DNA of 34,429 bases from Saprospiraceae bacterium (lineage in GTDB: Bacteria > Bacteroidota > Bacteroidia > Chitinophagales > Saprospiraceae), in NCBI GenBank assembly GCA_016715245.1, contig JADKAS010000034.1, positions 1 through 34,429 on the forward strand, written 5' to 3'. A program made the position numbers and the translations under genes. Positions 9,156 to 19,850 of this stretch are shown piece by piece; positions within the stretch are counted from its first letter, which is position 1, and the number at the start of each line of letters is the position of its first letter. Under the pieces are notes generated by a model. It did no database searches. It saw only the letters and a list, made by a program, of their open reading frames with translations, and had not been told where the DNA came from.

Positions 9156-9986
9156 GTGAAAACATACCATATCTTTTTTTGCATGTTTTTTTCTCAATGT
9201 ATAGGAGCACAAGGTATTACAACGGGTGATTTTTTTGACATAAAGGAGGGTGACATTTTCCAGACGGAGTTTGCTATCGGGACCAATCTGAATGCGGGTC
9301 CGGTGGAGTACCAGATCGACTCCGTTCAAAAAATTCTTTTCCGTTCACCTGATTCAATAGCCTGGGAGTCACGGTTTACCAGGTTTTTCAGAATGCCCGG
9401 CTGGCCGGCGGGTACCTATTCAAGTCCGGTCACAAGCACATCAGTGTATACCAAGGGCCATCTTTCAGATACTGTCAGACATGACCCTTCCTGGTGCACT
9501 AAAATCAAAGATACTTTTTATATGTCCGATAAGTATTGCGATTTTTTTATATCCGAGTTTACGAGTGGTCAGGATAATCCTTTTTGTCAATTTACCTCAA
9601 TTTATGTTCAGGGCTGCGGCGGGCCGTTTGTCTCTCAGACATCTGTTGACACCAGTTCAGGAATTACCTATTTCAGCAACAAAAGGTTGGTGTATTTTTC
9701 TAAAGATGGTAAAGAATGTGGTAATCTTATTTCCAAATCTAAAGACATAGAAAAAAATGATGAAGTGATCCTTTTCCCCAATCCTTTTTATGATGAAATT
9801 CAATTTGAAAACCTTTCTGAGGGAGCTCAGATACAGATGTATAATGTGAATGGGCAGTTGGAAGTTTCTGCAATCCATAATGGTAATCCATTAAACACCA
9901 AACTTGTTCCTCCGGGCACTTATATCATCCTTCTGAGAGATGGCAAACAGGTTATAACTTCATTAAGAACAAACAAAGCATGGTAA
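9156..9986 (+). CDS. Small T9SS type A sorting domain protein
   Basis: 276 residues. The start is GTG at 9156; an in-frame stop at 9132-9134 rules out an earlier start. Residues 1-19 form a signal peptide (MKTYHIFFCMFFSQCIGAQG). The mature body (about 20-200) has six cysteines (CTKIKD, YCDFF, FCQFT, QGCGG, KECGN and others) and is beta-rich; I recognise no family. The last 75 residues are a T9SS sorting domain (ILFPNPFYDEIQFENLSEG ... VPPGTYIILLRDGKQ). The protein is expected to be secreted or surface bound. It is a single gene on the plus strand, flanked by minus-strand genes on the left and a lipoprotein-like gene on the right. Confidence 0.82.
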   Translation: MKTYHIFFCMFFSQCIGAQGITTGDFFDIKEGDIFQTEFAIGTNLNAGPVEYQIDSVQKILFRSPDSIAWESRFTRFFRMPGWPAGTYSSPVTSTSVYTKGHLSDTVRHDPSWCTKIKDTFYMSDKYCDFFISEFTSGQDNPFCQFTSIYVQGCGGPFVSQTSVDTSSGITYFSNKRLVYFSKDGKECGNLISKSKDIEKNDEVILFPNPFYDEIQFENLSEGAQIQMYNVNGQLEVSAIHNGNPLNTKLVPPGTYIILLRDGKQVITSLRTNKAW

Positions 9987-10312
9987 AAATTTATAAAATT
10001 GCCTCTTTCACCGGTTGTTGAATTCAAAGATGTACATCCATAAACTACCATCTTCAAATTTCAGATTTTTATACATCCTTTACCATTATCTTTAAAATAC
10101 CTGGTGTATATGACGGTTGAAAAGAAGCTGACATCAATGTACCCGGTCAGTCATTGTTACTATACATTCAGATAAACAACTTTCTTTGTCATCTTAACAA
10201 TCTTATGTTACTAAAAACTATGTAATCTGAAAATTACCTGGCAGATTACTCTAGAACTGAATTTCATTTAGTAATTTTAACCCAATATTTGATTCATCAA
10301 AATAATGATATC
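9987..10312. other. Intergenic region, nothing recognised
   Basis: About 325 bases of AT-rich DNA between the two plus-strand genes. No terminator hairpin with a T run, no strong TAnnTTTG promoter and no RNA gene was seen. Confidence 0.45.
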
Positions 10313-10927
10313 ATGTTCAGAATGTTACATTTTACTTTTGTCTTATTATTTTCCTTCTCCTGTAAGGGTATTGAAAACAACCAATCATTTGATCTTGAGA
10401 AAGACACTGTAGTTGTAAATTCTTCCACTACTCCGGCGAATAAGGAGATTCCTGAAATGGGTCTGCTAAAAAAAGTGGAAGATTCAGGATATCCGTTCGT
10501 TAACCTGACCATAGAATTTACAGAACGCAACTTTAGTGAAAATTTTGTTCTCAATCTGGAAGCTGTTGAAAATGTATCCTTTACAATTCTGAACAGTTAC
10601 GTCGATAAATATGTAAAGTTTAATTACACCTCGGAGCTCATGTACAATTTACTGGATATTTATTATAATAATACATCTGTATTCGGAGCAGAAATGGCCC
10701 CTGAAGGAGAAGGAATAAAATCGATAGAAGGTATTTTGTATGGTGCTGATCAGACAACAAATGGCGACCTGCCGGGTGAAGTAAGTGTTTTTGCTGACGA
10801 TGGGGAAAATCATTATTTTCCTTTTTTTATCACAGAAGAAATGGTTTCGGTCAACGAAAAAAGAATCACTGCTTTTTATGATACCAGCGTAAGTAATACC
10901 ATAACTGACATCAAACTGGTGGAATAG
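10313..10927 (+). CDS. Putative lipoprotein of unknown function
   Basis: 204 residues from the ATG at 10313; a TTG at 10289 would add eight polar residues in front of the signal sequence. Residues 1-17 are hydrophobic and end in FSFSC, a plausible though not canonical lipobox, so Cys17 could be lipidated. The rest is acidic and beta-rich, with no motif I know and no T9SS domain. The gene is intact. It points toward the convergent minus-strand T9SS operon, whose last gene ends 51 bases downstream. Function unknown. Confidence 0.65.
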   Translation: MFRMLHFTFVLLFSFSCKGIENNQSFDLEKDTVVVNSSTTPANKEIPEMGLLKKVEDSGYPFVNLTIEFTERNFSENFVLNLEAVENVSFTILNSYVDKYVKFNYTSELMYNLLDIYYNNTSVFGAEMAPEGEGIKSIEGILYGADQTTNGDLPGEVSVFADDGENHYFPFFITEEMVSVNEKRITAFYDTSVSNTITDIKLVE

Positions 10928-10978
10928 AAAGGTTTTAGGCTAAAATCAAGACCTGGATTGTCTGTTTTTACATCAAAT

Positions 10979-12483
10979 TTAGATTTTAACCCACCGCTTT
11001 AATATTGGTTGATTGGCTCCATTTTCAACCAGAATAATGTAAACGCCTGAAACAAAAGAAGTAACATCGATTTCTGTTGTACCGGCGATTTGATATACGG
11101 CCACTACCTTGCCGGAAACATTACAGATATGGGCCAATCCTTTTTCTATTCCTTCTATGGTCAGTTTGTCTGATGTTGGGTTTGGGTATAACTTTACTCC
11201 ATTGCTCCCATACCACTCCTCCGGAAACAAAGACGACAAACGGGGATTACAAACTTCTTCCTCATCCATCCTGTAGTGCACATTGTTGGGTACAGCACTG
11301 TTGCTGTTGGGCCACGGCAGTTGCAGGTCGAGCTTGCGTAGGTCACAAGCCTTCCCTTTTTCATCAGGATTATGGATAACGTGATAATAAAACCAGGTAA
11401 ATCCTGTACTGATGTAAATCTTACAATCAGGAGCCAGCATACTGTTGGCAAAATCCAGGGGAATTCCCACAGGTGTGATCGTCGATATTGTATCGATCAG
11501 GGTAAATGCCTTGTCAAAATCCGGTTCCCATGTATCAAGCTGGAAAAGCTCGTAGCTGGCGGACAAGTAGGCAAATCTTCCGGAAGGGGAAAAGCTCACA
11601 CCGCCAAATCCGTATTCATAATAATGGGAAATGACTTTTGTTCTGAAATTTTCCAGTTTTCCTGTTTGCCTGTCAAAATCATACAGGGCCACACCTCTCG
11701 TGTGATCAAACCAGATGTATTGACTGCCATAAGGGCTGAAACAAGCCTGATTTATTGCATCAGGGCCTATATTTCCTATAGTGTCTGTATGACTATACTC
11801 AGGACCATCTTCATTTAACAAAATTACGTGATAAATCGGTTTGTCCCTTTCCCAAAAAAGAATCCACCAATCATTTCCATTTTTATGTTTACAAGCCTGA
11901 AGTGACATGAGGCAAAGAGTGCTTGAAAAAATTTCTACATTTTTTTGTTACTTCCCTGATCCTTCGTTGCTGGACATATTAATTTCATGAAATAATATTT
12001 TTGCATCAAGGCAAGACCAATCTTTTTGGGTCTTGTGAACAAAACATATTTATCTTTATTAGAAGCACCTGACATTGGCAAAGCCAGATTACCATTAAAA
12101 TTGCTATAAAAGCTGGATGCACCCTCGTTGCAATAATATCTGAACTGATCCCCTATATTGATACTATCCCCGTTCTCCATGACGTCATGGTTTTTGTCCA
12201 TTATGCGGCAGCCGTTGGTATAAAACATCAAGTCACCGGTAATCGGGTCGCTCATTATGGAAAAATCCAACATCTTCATTGGTATAGGATGTTTTTCAAT
12301 CGAGGGCGGAGATTTATCGAAACGGAGGATCATTCCTTCAGCGGCATCATCGTATCCATCTTCATTGGAGGTATTGTATTCTTTGCCTATTACCCAGGTG
12401 AAATCATATTTTTGTGACCATGCCTTTGGCATGGTCACAAAATAAATCATTATTAATTGTAATAAGAAGATACGTGTTGACAT
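10979..12483 (-). pseudogene. T9SS propeller-like surface protein, paralogue 1 (disrupted)
   Basis: Third gene of the T9SS operon, read in two pieces: 12483-11935 (signal peptide MSTRIFLLQLIMIYFVTMPK ... SQ, then MFYTNGCRIMDKNH) and 11908-10979 (QACKHKNGNDWWIL, GVSFSPSGRFAYLSASYELF, then a T9SS domain KLYPNPTSDKLTIEG). Between them the frame changes near 11990-11992 (a T3 run where T4 fits) and an in-frame TAA lies at 11948-11950. Joined, it is a roughly 500-residue secreted protein with propeller-like blocks (CFSPYGSQYIWFD, SFSPSGRFAYLS), a type common in Saprospiraceae. Its start overlaps the stop of paralogue 2 (TAATG at 12481-12485). The body is very close to paralogue 2, but the last 75 residues differ strongly. 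Confidence 0.78.
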
Positions 12484-13996
12484 TACAATTTGATTAATTT
12501 AAAAGAGTGTTCTGATTCCAACTTTTGGCCTGTGAGTTTTATAATGTACACACCTTGGTGCAAATCACTGATGTCAATGGATTGATCTCCCTGTGATACC
12601 ACTTTTTTCTGCAATTGTCCTGTTACACTATAAAACAAAATGTGCGTTTCACCAAAAATGCCTTCAATAGTAAGCCGGTCTGTGGCCGGATTGGGGTAGA
12701 TTTTTACTTCTTTTCTCCCGTACCACTCCTCGGGAAACAAGGACGTAAGCCTTGGATTGCATACCTCGGCCTCATCCATCCGGTAGTGTACATTGTTGGG
12801 TACGGCACTGTTACTGTTGGGCCAGGGTAGTTGCAGATCGAGCTTGCGGAGGTCACAAGCCTTGCCTTTTTCATCCGGCTTATGGATGACATGGTAGTAA
12901 AACCAGGCAAACCCGGTACTGATATAAATCTTACAATCCGGGGCCAACATACTATTGGAAAAATTCAGGGGAATTCCCACATGTGTGATCGTCGATATCG
13001 TATCGATCAGGGTAAATGCTTTGTCAAAATCCTCCTCCCACACGTCCAGCTGGAACAGCTCGTACCTTGCGGACAAGTAAGCAAAACGTCCCGACGGGGA
13101 AAAGCTGACGCCGCCTCTCCCATATTGATATAGCGGGGATATTGTTTTGAATCTTGGATTTGATAGGTAACCTGTTTCCCTATCAAAATCATAAACCCAA
13201 TCCCTTGTTCAGATCAGACCATATAAACTTAGTCCCATCCGGGCTGAAACACGCTTGTGAAACAGACAGAGGTCCATGGGCACCGACAGTTTCACTGTGA
13301 CTAAACCTGGGGCCCTTTTCATCCAAAATAAAAACGTGATATAATGGATTGTTTCGTTCCCACTGGAGGATCCACCAGTCTCTTCCATTGGCGTGTTTAC
13401 AAGCTTGTAATGATACAGATGCCAGGTCTGTTCCCTTAAATAGCTCAATATTTTTTTTAATTAATTTACCTAAACCATTATTTTCATTCATATCAATGAC
13501 ATGATAAAGAACTCTGGGAATATACACAGGTTCTAAATTTTTAGGTCGGGTAAATAAGACGTATTTACCTTTATTGTCCAGACCTGGAAAGGGAAGGGAC
13601 AAGCTCCCGTTAAAATCGCTGTAAAAACTCGCAGGTCCCTCGTTGCAAAAATATCGCCATTGTACTCCAAGGTTAATACTATCCCCGTTTTCCATGATTT
13701 GATGGTTTTTATCCATGATTCGACAGCCATTGGTATAAAACATCATTTCTCCTGTTTCAGGATGACTAATAATCGAAAATCAACCATCTTCATCGGAATA
13801 GGATACTTTTCTATCGAGGGCGGGGATTGATCAAAGCGAAGGGCATGCCCTCTGCAGCATCTTTGTATCCATCAGGATGTGTTGTGAGATAATCTATTCC
13901 TAATATCCAGGTATTATCATATTTTTGTGACCACACGAAAGGCGTGGTCACAAAATATAATAAAATAAATGGGAAGATGTTGTAACGCACTAACAT
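12483..13996 (-). pseudogene. T9SS propeller-like surface protein, paralogue 2 (disrupted)
   Basis: Second gene of the operon, in three pieces: 13996-13811 (signal peptide MLVRYNIFPFILLYFVTTPF ... WSQ), 13746-13189 and 13076-12483. Aligned with paralogue 1, each break is a single missing base: near 13843-13847 (C run after GGCATG), near 13778 (T run before CGATTATTAG) and near 13192-13196 (T run in GGGTTTATG). Restored, the protein reads GLGLYDFDRETGYLSNPRF through the last break. It has the same propeller-like blocks as paralogue 1. The T9SS domain (KIYPNPATDRLTIEGI ... FKLIKL) instead resembles that of the upstream metalloprotease gene. Start and stop overlap the neighbours by TAATG, so translation is probably coupled. 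Confidence 0.78.
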
Positions 13997-16900
13997 TACA
14001 ATTTGATTAATTTGAATGTTCGTTCTGATAGCAAGCTTTCTCCAGAAACCTTTAGCATAAATACCCCTTGTTGAAGGTCACTGATATCGACAGATTGACT
14101 ATTTGCAATAACAAGGCTTTTTATCAATTGTCCGGTGATGCTGTAAAAAGTGACTTGTACTTCTCCATCTAAGCCATCAATGGTCAGACGATCCATGGCC
14201 GGATTGGGGTAAATCCTTACATCAGAAATCTTTTTTACCGTTCTTGGCAATGGATTTTGCTGGCAATCCATGTATTGGGAGATATCATGCCCGGTCACAA
14301 CCTCATATAAATAGGCTGCAATGTAGGTTGCTTCACCGGCTATGGTGTCACAAGCCAAAATGACATCTTCCAGAAAATCAAGCCGTTGTGCATCAAAATG
14401 AGTTGTATCTCCCTCGTGATAAGCAATGAGAGACGGAACGAGTTTGGCAAGGTACACAAATGGCTCAACTGTGGTCTCATTTTCTAATTTGATTGCCGTT
14501 TGTAATAATTCGTTTTTCAAGGACAAATATACGGAATTGTAGGTGTTCCATTCCTGCTGCCGGTCATAGGCATAGATGTTTATCTGATCGGATACCAGCG
14601 CGATACTGTCCGGATCTTCCTGATTTTCCATCATATCGATGACGGACTGTTGAATAGTTCGTATGCTATCGGTTGCAGGTCCTACTACCCTGAGACCGCG
14701 AAGGGAATCTACTTTTTCGTAAAGCCGGTCGATTTTACCCACGACGTGCTGGCCGTAGTCTGTAAAATCCTGACAGCACAGACACTGAGATTGAATGGAA
14801 ACTCAATCCCTCTTTTTTGTAAATCCTGTATAGGGTAAGCAGTATAGACCATTTCTGTTGCGTGGAAAAACGGCTATATTTCGTGCCCTGGAAAAAGAGT
14901 CCACACATTTGGCAAACTGGTCCGCTTCCCAGGGGCTATCAAAGGACGGATTGGATTTACAATTGGGTTGAATTGTATCTCCATTAGGATTAAACCAATC
15001 ATCAGGCCCGTTTATTGCGTAAGGAACGTAGGGTGAAGCGTTTTTAATTACAAAAATATTGTTTTCTAAAACCTGATCACTTGCTCCATAATTCGCCGTC
15101 ACATTGGTAAATAAATTGCCGCGATTGATTTGCGGGCTGATCTGGGTGGTGGCACCGGTGATATTAAATTCACTACCGAACGAATTAGCTTGCAGAATTG
15201 ATCCTAAATTGTTTGATTTGTAAGTGGTCTCACCCATATAATTACAATTATATACATTAGAGGGTGAGCTTATAATATTTGATACCCCTGATATTTGGTT
15301 ATTATATAATATATTCTCGTAATTTGAACCTGACATATTTAATGCTACAAAAAAGTTATCTGAAAAATTGCTGTATCGCGAAAATATTATCCTTACATTT
15401 TCGAGGTAAAATTCATTATCAAATACATTGATGTCACGGGTGTCTCCAAAAAAAACTTCTTTTGAGTTTGACCACAGATCATTACTTAACGAAACACTGA
15501 TATTGTTGGAGGATTTCAAAGCTAATGCTTTTTCACATCCGGAAAATATTGTTATATATATGTTTTTCCGGTGGAAAAGATTCCACACCTGTAACAGCTG
15601 ACAGATCAAGGCCTGTGGTTGCCCTGATATCGTTATTGGTTATACTGACTTCTCCTCCCAAAATGCTGATAGCTGGTCTTTTGCAATTAAAAATTGACCC
15701 ACAAAATTCATTTTTAATAATGGTTTTGTTTATATAGGAATAATTTTTGGAAACTGAATTATCTATATCTATTCCAAACTGGCAATTTTCCAAAGTATTT
15801 TCAGAAAGGTTATTGTAATTGTTTTCTGATAATACTGCTGTTTCATTTTTTTCAAAATAGTTTTTTGGCCATACATTCAAAGCACCAATATCATAAGCGG
15901 CAATCCGTATTTTGTATTTAAAAAAACAGGAGGTTCATCTCTTCCTGCAAATATTCCTGAAACTATGGAACAACGGCTTATCCAGTTTCTTATCAAACCT
16001 GAACCATCTTCCTTACCCAATTTTACTCCTGTTTCACAATCCTGAAAAGATGTTTTGTCCAGACGAATTCTTGTGGCGCCATATTCAGCATTTACGCCAA
16101 TTTTAGCCCCGTCAATTTTACAATTATTTTTAGAAACAATTTCACCATTAGTTTCCACTTTGACACCATGCCAAATGGATTTATTGCAAAAGGATGTCAA
16201 AGTAGTACCATTTAAAATAAGCTTTGCTCCTGCTTTTACAACTATTTTTGTATTCCTTCCCATATAGTAATAACAATTACTAATTTCTACATTACCAAAT
16301 ATGGTGATGGTTATATTGTCTAAAACTTCAAATGACTCGTTGTCAACTGTCACGTTTTGATAATTAATATCATTTACGATTGTGGTTGGGGTCAACCCAA
16401 GGGTGCGTTCTAAATTCATTGCACTAAATAAATGACCATGATTTTCAATCAATCCTTGTGATACCCTGTCCATTTGTTGGTTGGTAAGAAAATGGTCATC
16501 ACAACCTTCAGATGGCAAGTCGCCATACGTCATCAAATTCGATTGATTAAAGCCACTGTTATTACAAAAAGCTCTTGGTCCACACCCGCTGTTAGAATTC
16601 AACACATCCCGAAAAGGACCGATTGGTGTATCCATGATCATATCCTGCCCGGTACAGGGATCAGCCATACACCCGTCTTGCGGATAATCTCCATGGGGAT
16701 GTAAAAGGCTGCAAAAATGCCCAAGTTCATGAGCCAGTATCCTTCCGGCATCAGCATGATCACTGACAGCCGGGTGATTGCGCTGATACGCAATATAAAG
16801 TTTTTCTCGGCCTAAATTTGTTGTAAAGCCAACAACAGATGGATCACCAGAAAAACTTTCAAACACTAATATATTTACGTATCTATCCTGATAGGCTGAA

Positions 16901-17329
16901 AAACCATTGTCAGGAAAAAAAACATCCAATACTAAATCTACAAAAATGTCCAGTGGGTCCACAATAACTTCTGTATGATTAACAACCCCGGAAAAACAAT
17001 TACCATTAACATCAAATTTTGCTAAAACAGGTATTACTTTTTGGTCGTGGTTTTGAAAGTAAGTTTGCATTTTTTCTATCATTAGTTGAATTTCATCCGG
17101 AAATAAAGGATCAGCTGAAAAATTGTGAAATATAACAGGCAAATAATAAACTCCGTCATCATCCGGATAAACACAATCTGAAGAACTTCGTAAACCATTA
17201 TCTTCAGGGTTTATATTTCCACAAAAAAACTGGCCATAAGTAGAATTAATCAAAAAAATAAAGAAACAAAAAAACAGAATAAAATTTACCCCCCCCCCTT
17301 GATTTACAAAACAAAATTTCTTTTTTCAT
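13996..17329 (-). pseudogene. M43-like metalloprotease / beta-helix T9SS protein, several frameshifts, leader out of frame
   Basis: First gene of the three-gene operon, about 1110 codons. The ATG at 17327-17329 opens MKKEILFCKSR, then a G10 tract puts the leader out of frame. The downstream frame supplies a hydrophobic core (FILFFCFFIFLINSTYGQ). Next comes a metzincin protease: HELGHFCSLLH (zinc His and catalytic Glu) with a Met-turn-like NLMTYGD, as in pappalysin/cytophagalysin M43 enzymes. A right-handed beta-helix region follows (EISNCYYYMG, KIDGAKIGVNAEYG), then a helical region (GKIDRLYEKVDSL) and a T9SS domain (RIYPNPAMDRLTIDGL ... FKLIKL). Reading pieces are 17253-15877, 15880-15533, 15609-14803 and 14742-13996. 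Breaks lie near 15893, 15540 and 14740-14850. Apart from the G tract, the indels could be sequencing errors. Confidence 0.78.
17289..17298 (-). repeat. Poly-G (G10) tract in signal-peptide coding sequence, out of frame
   Basis: Ten C on the plus strand. With ten G the reading frame from the ATG at 17327-17329 ends in TAA after 28 codons. With nine G it runs MKKEILFCKSRGG, then VNFILFFCFFIFLINSTYGQ, and continues into the metalloprotease. It therefore behaves as an off state of a slippable tract. Confidence 0.75.
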
Positions 17330-17357
17330 AAAATAAAAATTTTTAGTTTAAAAAATA

Positions 17358-19796
17358 TTAATAACACCATTCAAATATACTAATATTTTTATAAAAAAGC
17401 AACTTTTTCATTTTACAAAAAATTAAAAAATTCAAATTTGTCGGATGAAATACTATTTTAAGTAATAAATTATTTACAAAAATTTGATGATAAATTATTC
17501 TGTTAAATAATTTTATTTTCTTACACTTCCCCTGATTTTCCCTGTACCATCTCAACTCCTCATAAGAAACAGTACCTCCGATATAGTTTTTGATTTCAGT
17601 GAGTGAATCTTCTCCCTTGTATAACTTCATTTTTTGTTTGATAAGCTTTATTTTTTCAGGGGAAAGTATATCCTCAAGTTTCACCTTATCTTCTCTGAGC
17701 AAGGTTGTAAAATGGCTGCATATTGTACCATACGACAATGTTCTTTCTTTGGCAATCTCTTCCAGACTTTTGTTGTGTTTCCACAAAGAGAATGTAATCT
17801 CATGGGACGGGGTTTTGTCCAAAGTCGTTTTTTTCTTCTTTTTTGTCGCAGTAACGCCAACAAAATCATCATCGGCATACAGCCTGCTTTCTTTCACTTT
17901 TTGCCTTACTTTTTCCAGTTTTTTATTCCGGTAGGTTTTAAAAAAGTCATCCTCCATCCGGTTTTTATCGGGCTCATCTCCGGCAACCCACGTTTCTGTC
18001 AGGTAAACCGACTTATACATTCTCAATATCTGGGTCAGTACAACATCTTCAATTTCGGCCATTTCATTAAACAAAGTTTTTGACCTTTTGACAAAAGATA
18101 TTTCCGTCATCCAGGTCAGCAGGTTTTCTTCCATCGGGTCCAAAACCCCAAAAAAATGCTGAAAAGCGCCCTTTATTTTTTCTCTGAGAATATTTTTGTC
18201 TTCATCCTTAACAAAATACAGTTTCAGCCATTTGGAAAACTGAGAAGCTGTATACGATACATTTTCCCAGGCAATCAGGGTTTCCCTTATACGTGGAACA
18301 TATTTTCCGGCAGGGCTGTTGACCGGTTCCTGAGCATTTTCTGTTACATATTTTTTCCAGACTCTGGCACCTTCCGTCAAATCAAATGTTTTGAGCAGGT
18401 ATTGCAGAATATAGGACTTCGAACCTTGTTCCACAAATTGTTTTAATTGTTCTTCTTCCGGCTCCCTGTCCGAAAATGTTTTGATGTCACTGCTGGCCAC
18501 CATCGGTGGAACGTCAAAAGCTTCTTTCAATACCAGCCCGTCCAATGATCTCAGTCTCGACAAGGCTACGTATGCCTGCCCGGGTTGGAATACATCCACC
18601 ACATCTATGACGGCTTTGTCAAAGGTAAGACCCTGACTTTTGTGTACAGTAATGGCCCACGCCAGTTTGAGTGGGAAATGCACAAAACTTCCCAATACCT
18701 TTTCTTCAATCTCTTTGGTGTTTTCGTTGACCTCATATTTTTTGTGCAGCCATTCGTATTTATCAACTGAAATGGTGGCATCATCACCTTCACAACTTAC
18801 GACAATTTCGTCTTCTCCGAGGTAGGTAATTTTTCCGATTTTTCCATTAAAATACCTTCTGCCACCCGAAATGTCATTTTTGGTAAACATCACCTGCGCT
18901 CCTTTCCGGAGTACGAGCACTTCTTCCATAGGGAAAAGTTTGTCCGGAAATTCCCCGGTGATTTCTGCCTTAAAAAATACATCGGGTGTATGGAGTCGTT
19001 GCAGTGCTGTATTGTTGATATTATCTGCCTTGTAATTATGTGTCGTCAGAAAAATATGACCGGGATTGTCCAATAGCTGAAATGAAGGATGTACATAAGC
19101 GTTTAACACTTTTTTATCTTCGTCTATAAAATGGTTGTTCCTGAGGTTGTTTAATATTCCTATAAAAACTTTGTCTGACTGTCTGTAAATGGTTTTCAGT
19201 TCAATGTACACGGGCATATTATTCCTGAGACACATAGCCTGGAAAAAAAACATTCCGGAATAATACCTTTGCAAAACTTCCCATTCTTCCGGTTTGACCA
19301 CCGGAGGTAATTGATATAAATCTCCTATAAAAAGTACCTGAACTCCTCCGAAAGGTTGCTGATGGTTCCTTATTTTCCTGAGCACAAAATCAATGGCGTC
19401 GAGGAGATCTGCTCTCAGCATACTGACTTCATCGATGATGAGGAGTTCCAGATTTCTGATTACTTCCCTTTTGGCGGCACTCATGGTAAATACCTTGCTG
19501 AGTGTGTATAAAGACTCTATTTTCTGAAAACCGGAATTCAGAGGCCTGAAATGTGGATCCGGCACATAGGCAGCCGGGGCAATCTGAAAAAAAGAATGTA
19601 TGGTCACTCCACCGGCATTAAGGGCAGCGATGCCGGTTGGTGCCACAACAGCTGCATTTTTGTGTGTGGTATCGATTATTTTTTTCAGAAGCGTGGTTTT
19701 TCCCGTACCTGCTTTGCCTGTCAAAAAAACGTTGTGATGGGTTTGTTGTACCAGTTTCATGACCTTTTCCGGAAGGTCTGTAGTGTCATTTTTCAT
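17358..19796 (-). CDS. PIF1-like AAA+ helicase with C-terminal HTH domain
   Basis: About 812 residues from the ATG at 19794-19796. An upstream ATG at 19820 lies inside the -7 box and is unlikely to be used. Motifs: Walker A GKAGTGKTTLL (about 26-36), Walker B LLIIDEVSML, motif III GDLYQLPP, UvrD_C_2-like AWAITVHKSQGLTFDKA and motif VI GQAYVALSRLRSLDG. This is a superfamily 1B (PIF1/RecD-like) 5'-3' DNA helicase. Residues about 680-740 form an RQC-like helix-turn-helix region (SLEEIAKERTLSYGTICSHF). The last 55 or so residues are Ile/Leu/Asn/Lys-rich and overlap the next operon's promoter. Removing one G of the GGGG at 17529-17532 would end the protein at SVRK, a more natural terminus. Presumed role is in DNA replication or recombination. 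Confidence 0.87.
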   Translation of the reverse strand: MKNDTTDLPEKVMKLVQQTHHNVFLTGKAGTGKTTLLKKIIDTTHKNAAVVAPTGIAALNAGGVTIHSFFQIAPAAYVPDPHFRPLNSGFQKIESLYTLSKVFTMSAAKREVIRNLELLIIDEVSMLRADLLDAIDFVLRKIRNHQQPFGGVQVLFIGDLYQLPPVVKPEEWEVLQRYYSGMFFFQAMCLRNNMPVYIELKTIYRQSDKVFIGILNNLRNNHFIDEDKKVLNAYVHPSFQLLDNPGHIFLTTHNYKADNINNTALQRLHTPDVFFKAEITGEFPDKLFPMEEVLVLRKGAQVMFTKNDISGGRRYFNGKIGKITYLGEDEIVVSCEGDDATISVDKYEWLHKKYEVNENTKEIEEKVLGSFVHFPLKLAWAITVHKSQGLTFDKAVIDVVDVFQPGQAYVALSRLRSLDGLVLKEAFDVPPMVASSDIKTFSDREPEEEQLKQFVEQGSKSYILQYLLKTFDLTEGARVWKKYVTENAQEPVNSPAGKYVPRIRETLIAWENVSYTASQFSKWLKLYFVKDEDKNILREKIKGAFQHFFGVLDPMEENLLTWMTEISFVKRSKTLFNEMAEIEDVVLTQILRMYKSVYLTETWVAGDEPDKNRMEDDFFKTYRNKKLEKVRQKVKESRLYADDDFVGVTATKKKKKTTLDKTPSHEITFSLWKHNKSLEEIAKERTLSYGTICSHFTTLLREDKVKLEDILSPEKIKLIKQKMKLYKGEDSLTEIKNYIGGTVSYEELRWYRENQGKCKKIKLFNRIIYHQIFVNNLLLKIVFHPTNLNFLIFCKMKKLLFYKNISIFEWCY
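17372..17402 (-). promoter_or_regulatory. Bacteroidota-type promoter of the T9SS protease operon
   Basis: On the minus strand, a -33 TTG (17400-17402), a 20-base spacer and a -7 TATATTTG (17372-17379). The predicted start near 17368 gives a leader of about 39 bases before the ATG at 17329. The promoter sits inside the apparent C-terminal tail of the helicase reading frame, which suggests that tail is not real coding sequence. Confidence 0.7.
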
Positions 19797-19817
19797 TGTG
19801 TATAGTTTTTTGTGGTG

Positions 19818-19850
19818 CAAACATACAAATCCGGAAAATATGTTTTACAA
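19818..19850 (-). promoter_or_regulatory. Bacteroidota-type promoter of the helicase gene
   Basis: On the minus strand, a -33 TTG (19848-19850), a 22-base spacer and a -7 TATGTTTG (19818-19825). The predicted transcript starts near 19814, about 18 bases before the ATG at 19796, which decides the start codon. Confidence 0.65.

Noticed and set aside
10979..13996. Programmed frameshifting in the tandem T9SS paralogues
   Set aside because: The breaks fall at different places in the two copies, at ordinary homopolymers without slippery heptamers followed by structures, and each is repaired by one base.
14803..14805. In-frame TGA in the metalloprotease gene as a possible selenocysteine or readthrough codon
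   Set aside because: The neighbouring frame over the same bases reads a natural protein segment (PIQDLQKRGIEFPFNLSVC), so two compensating indels around it explain the TGA better; no hairpin or selenium genes are seen.
19551..19805. Plus-strand frames opposite the helicase and other long genes
   Set aside because: Shadows of conserved coding sequence on the other strand.
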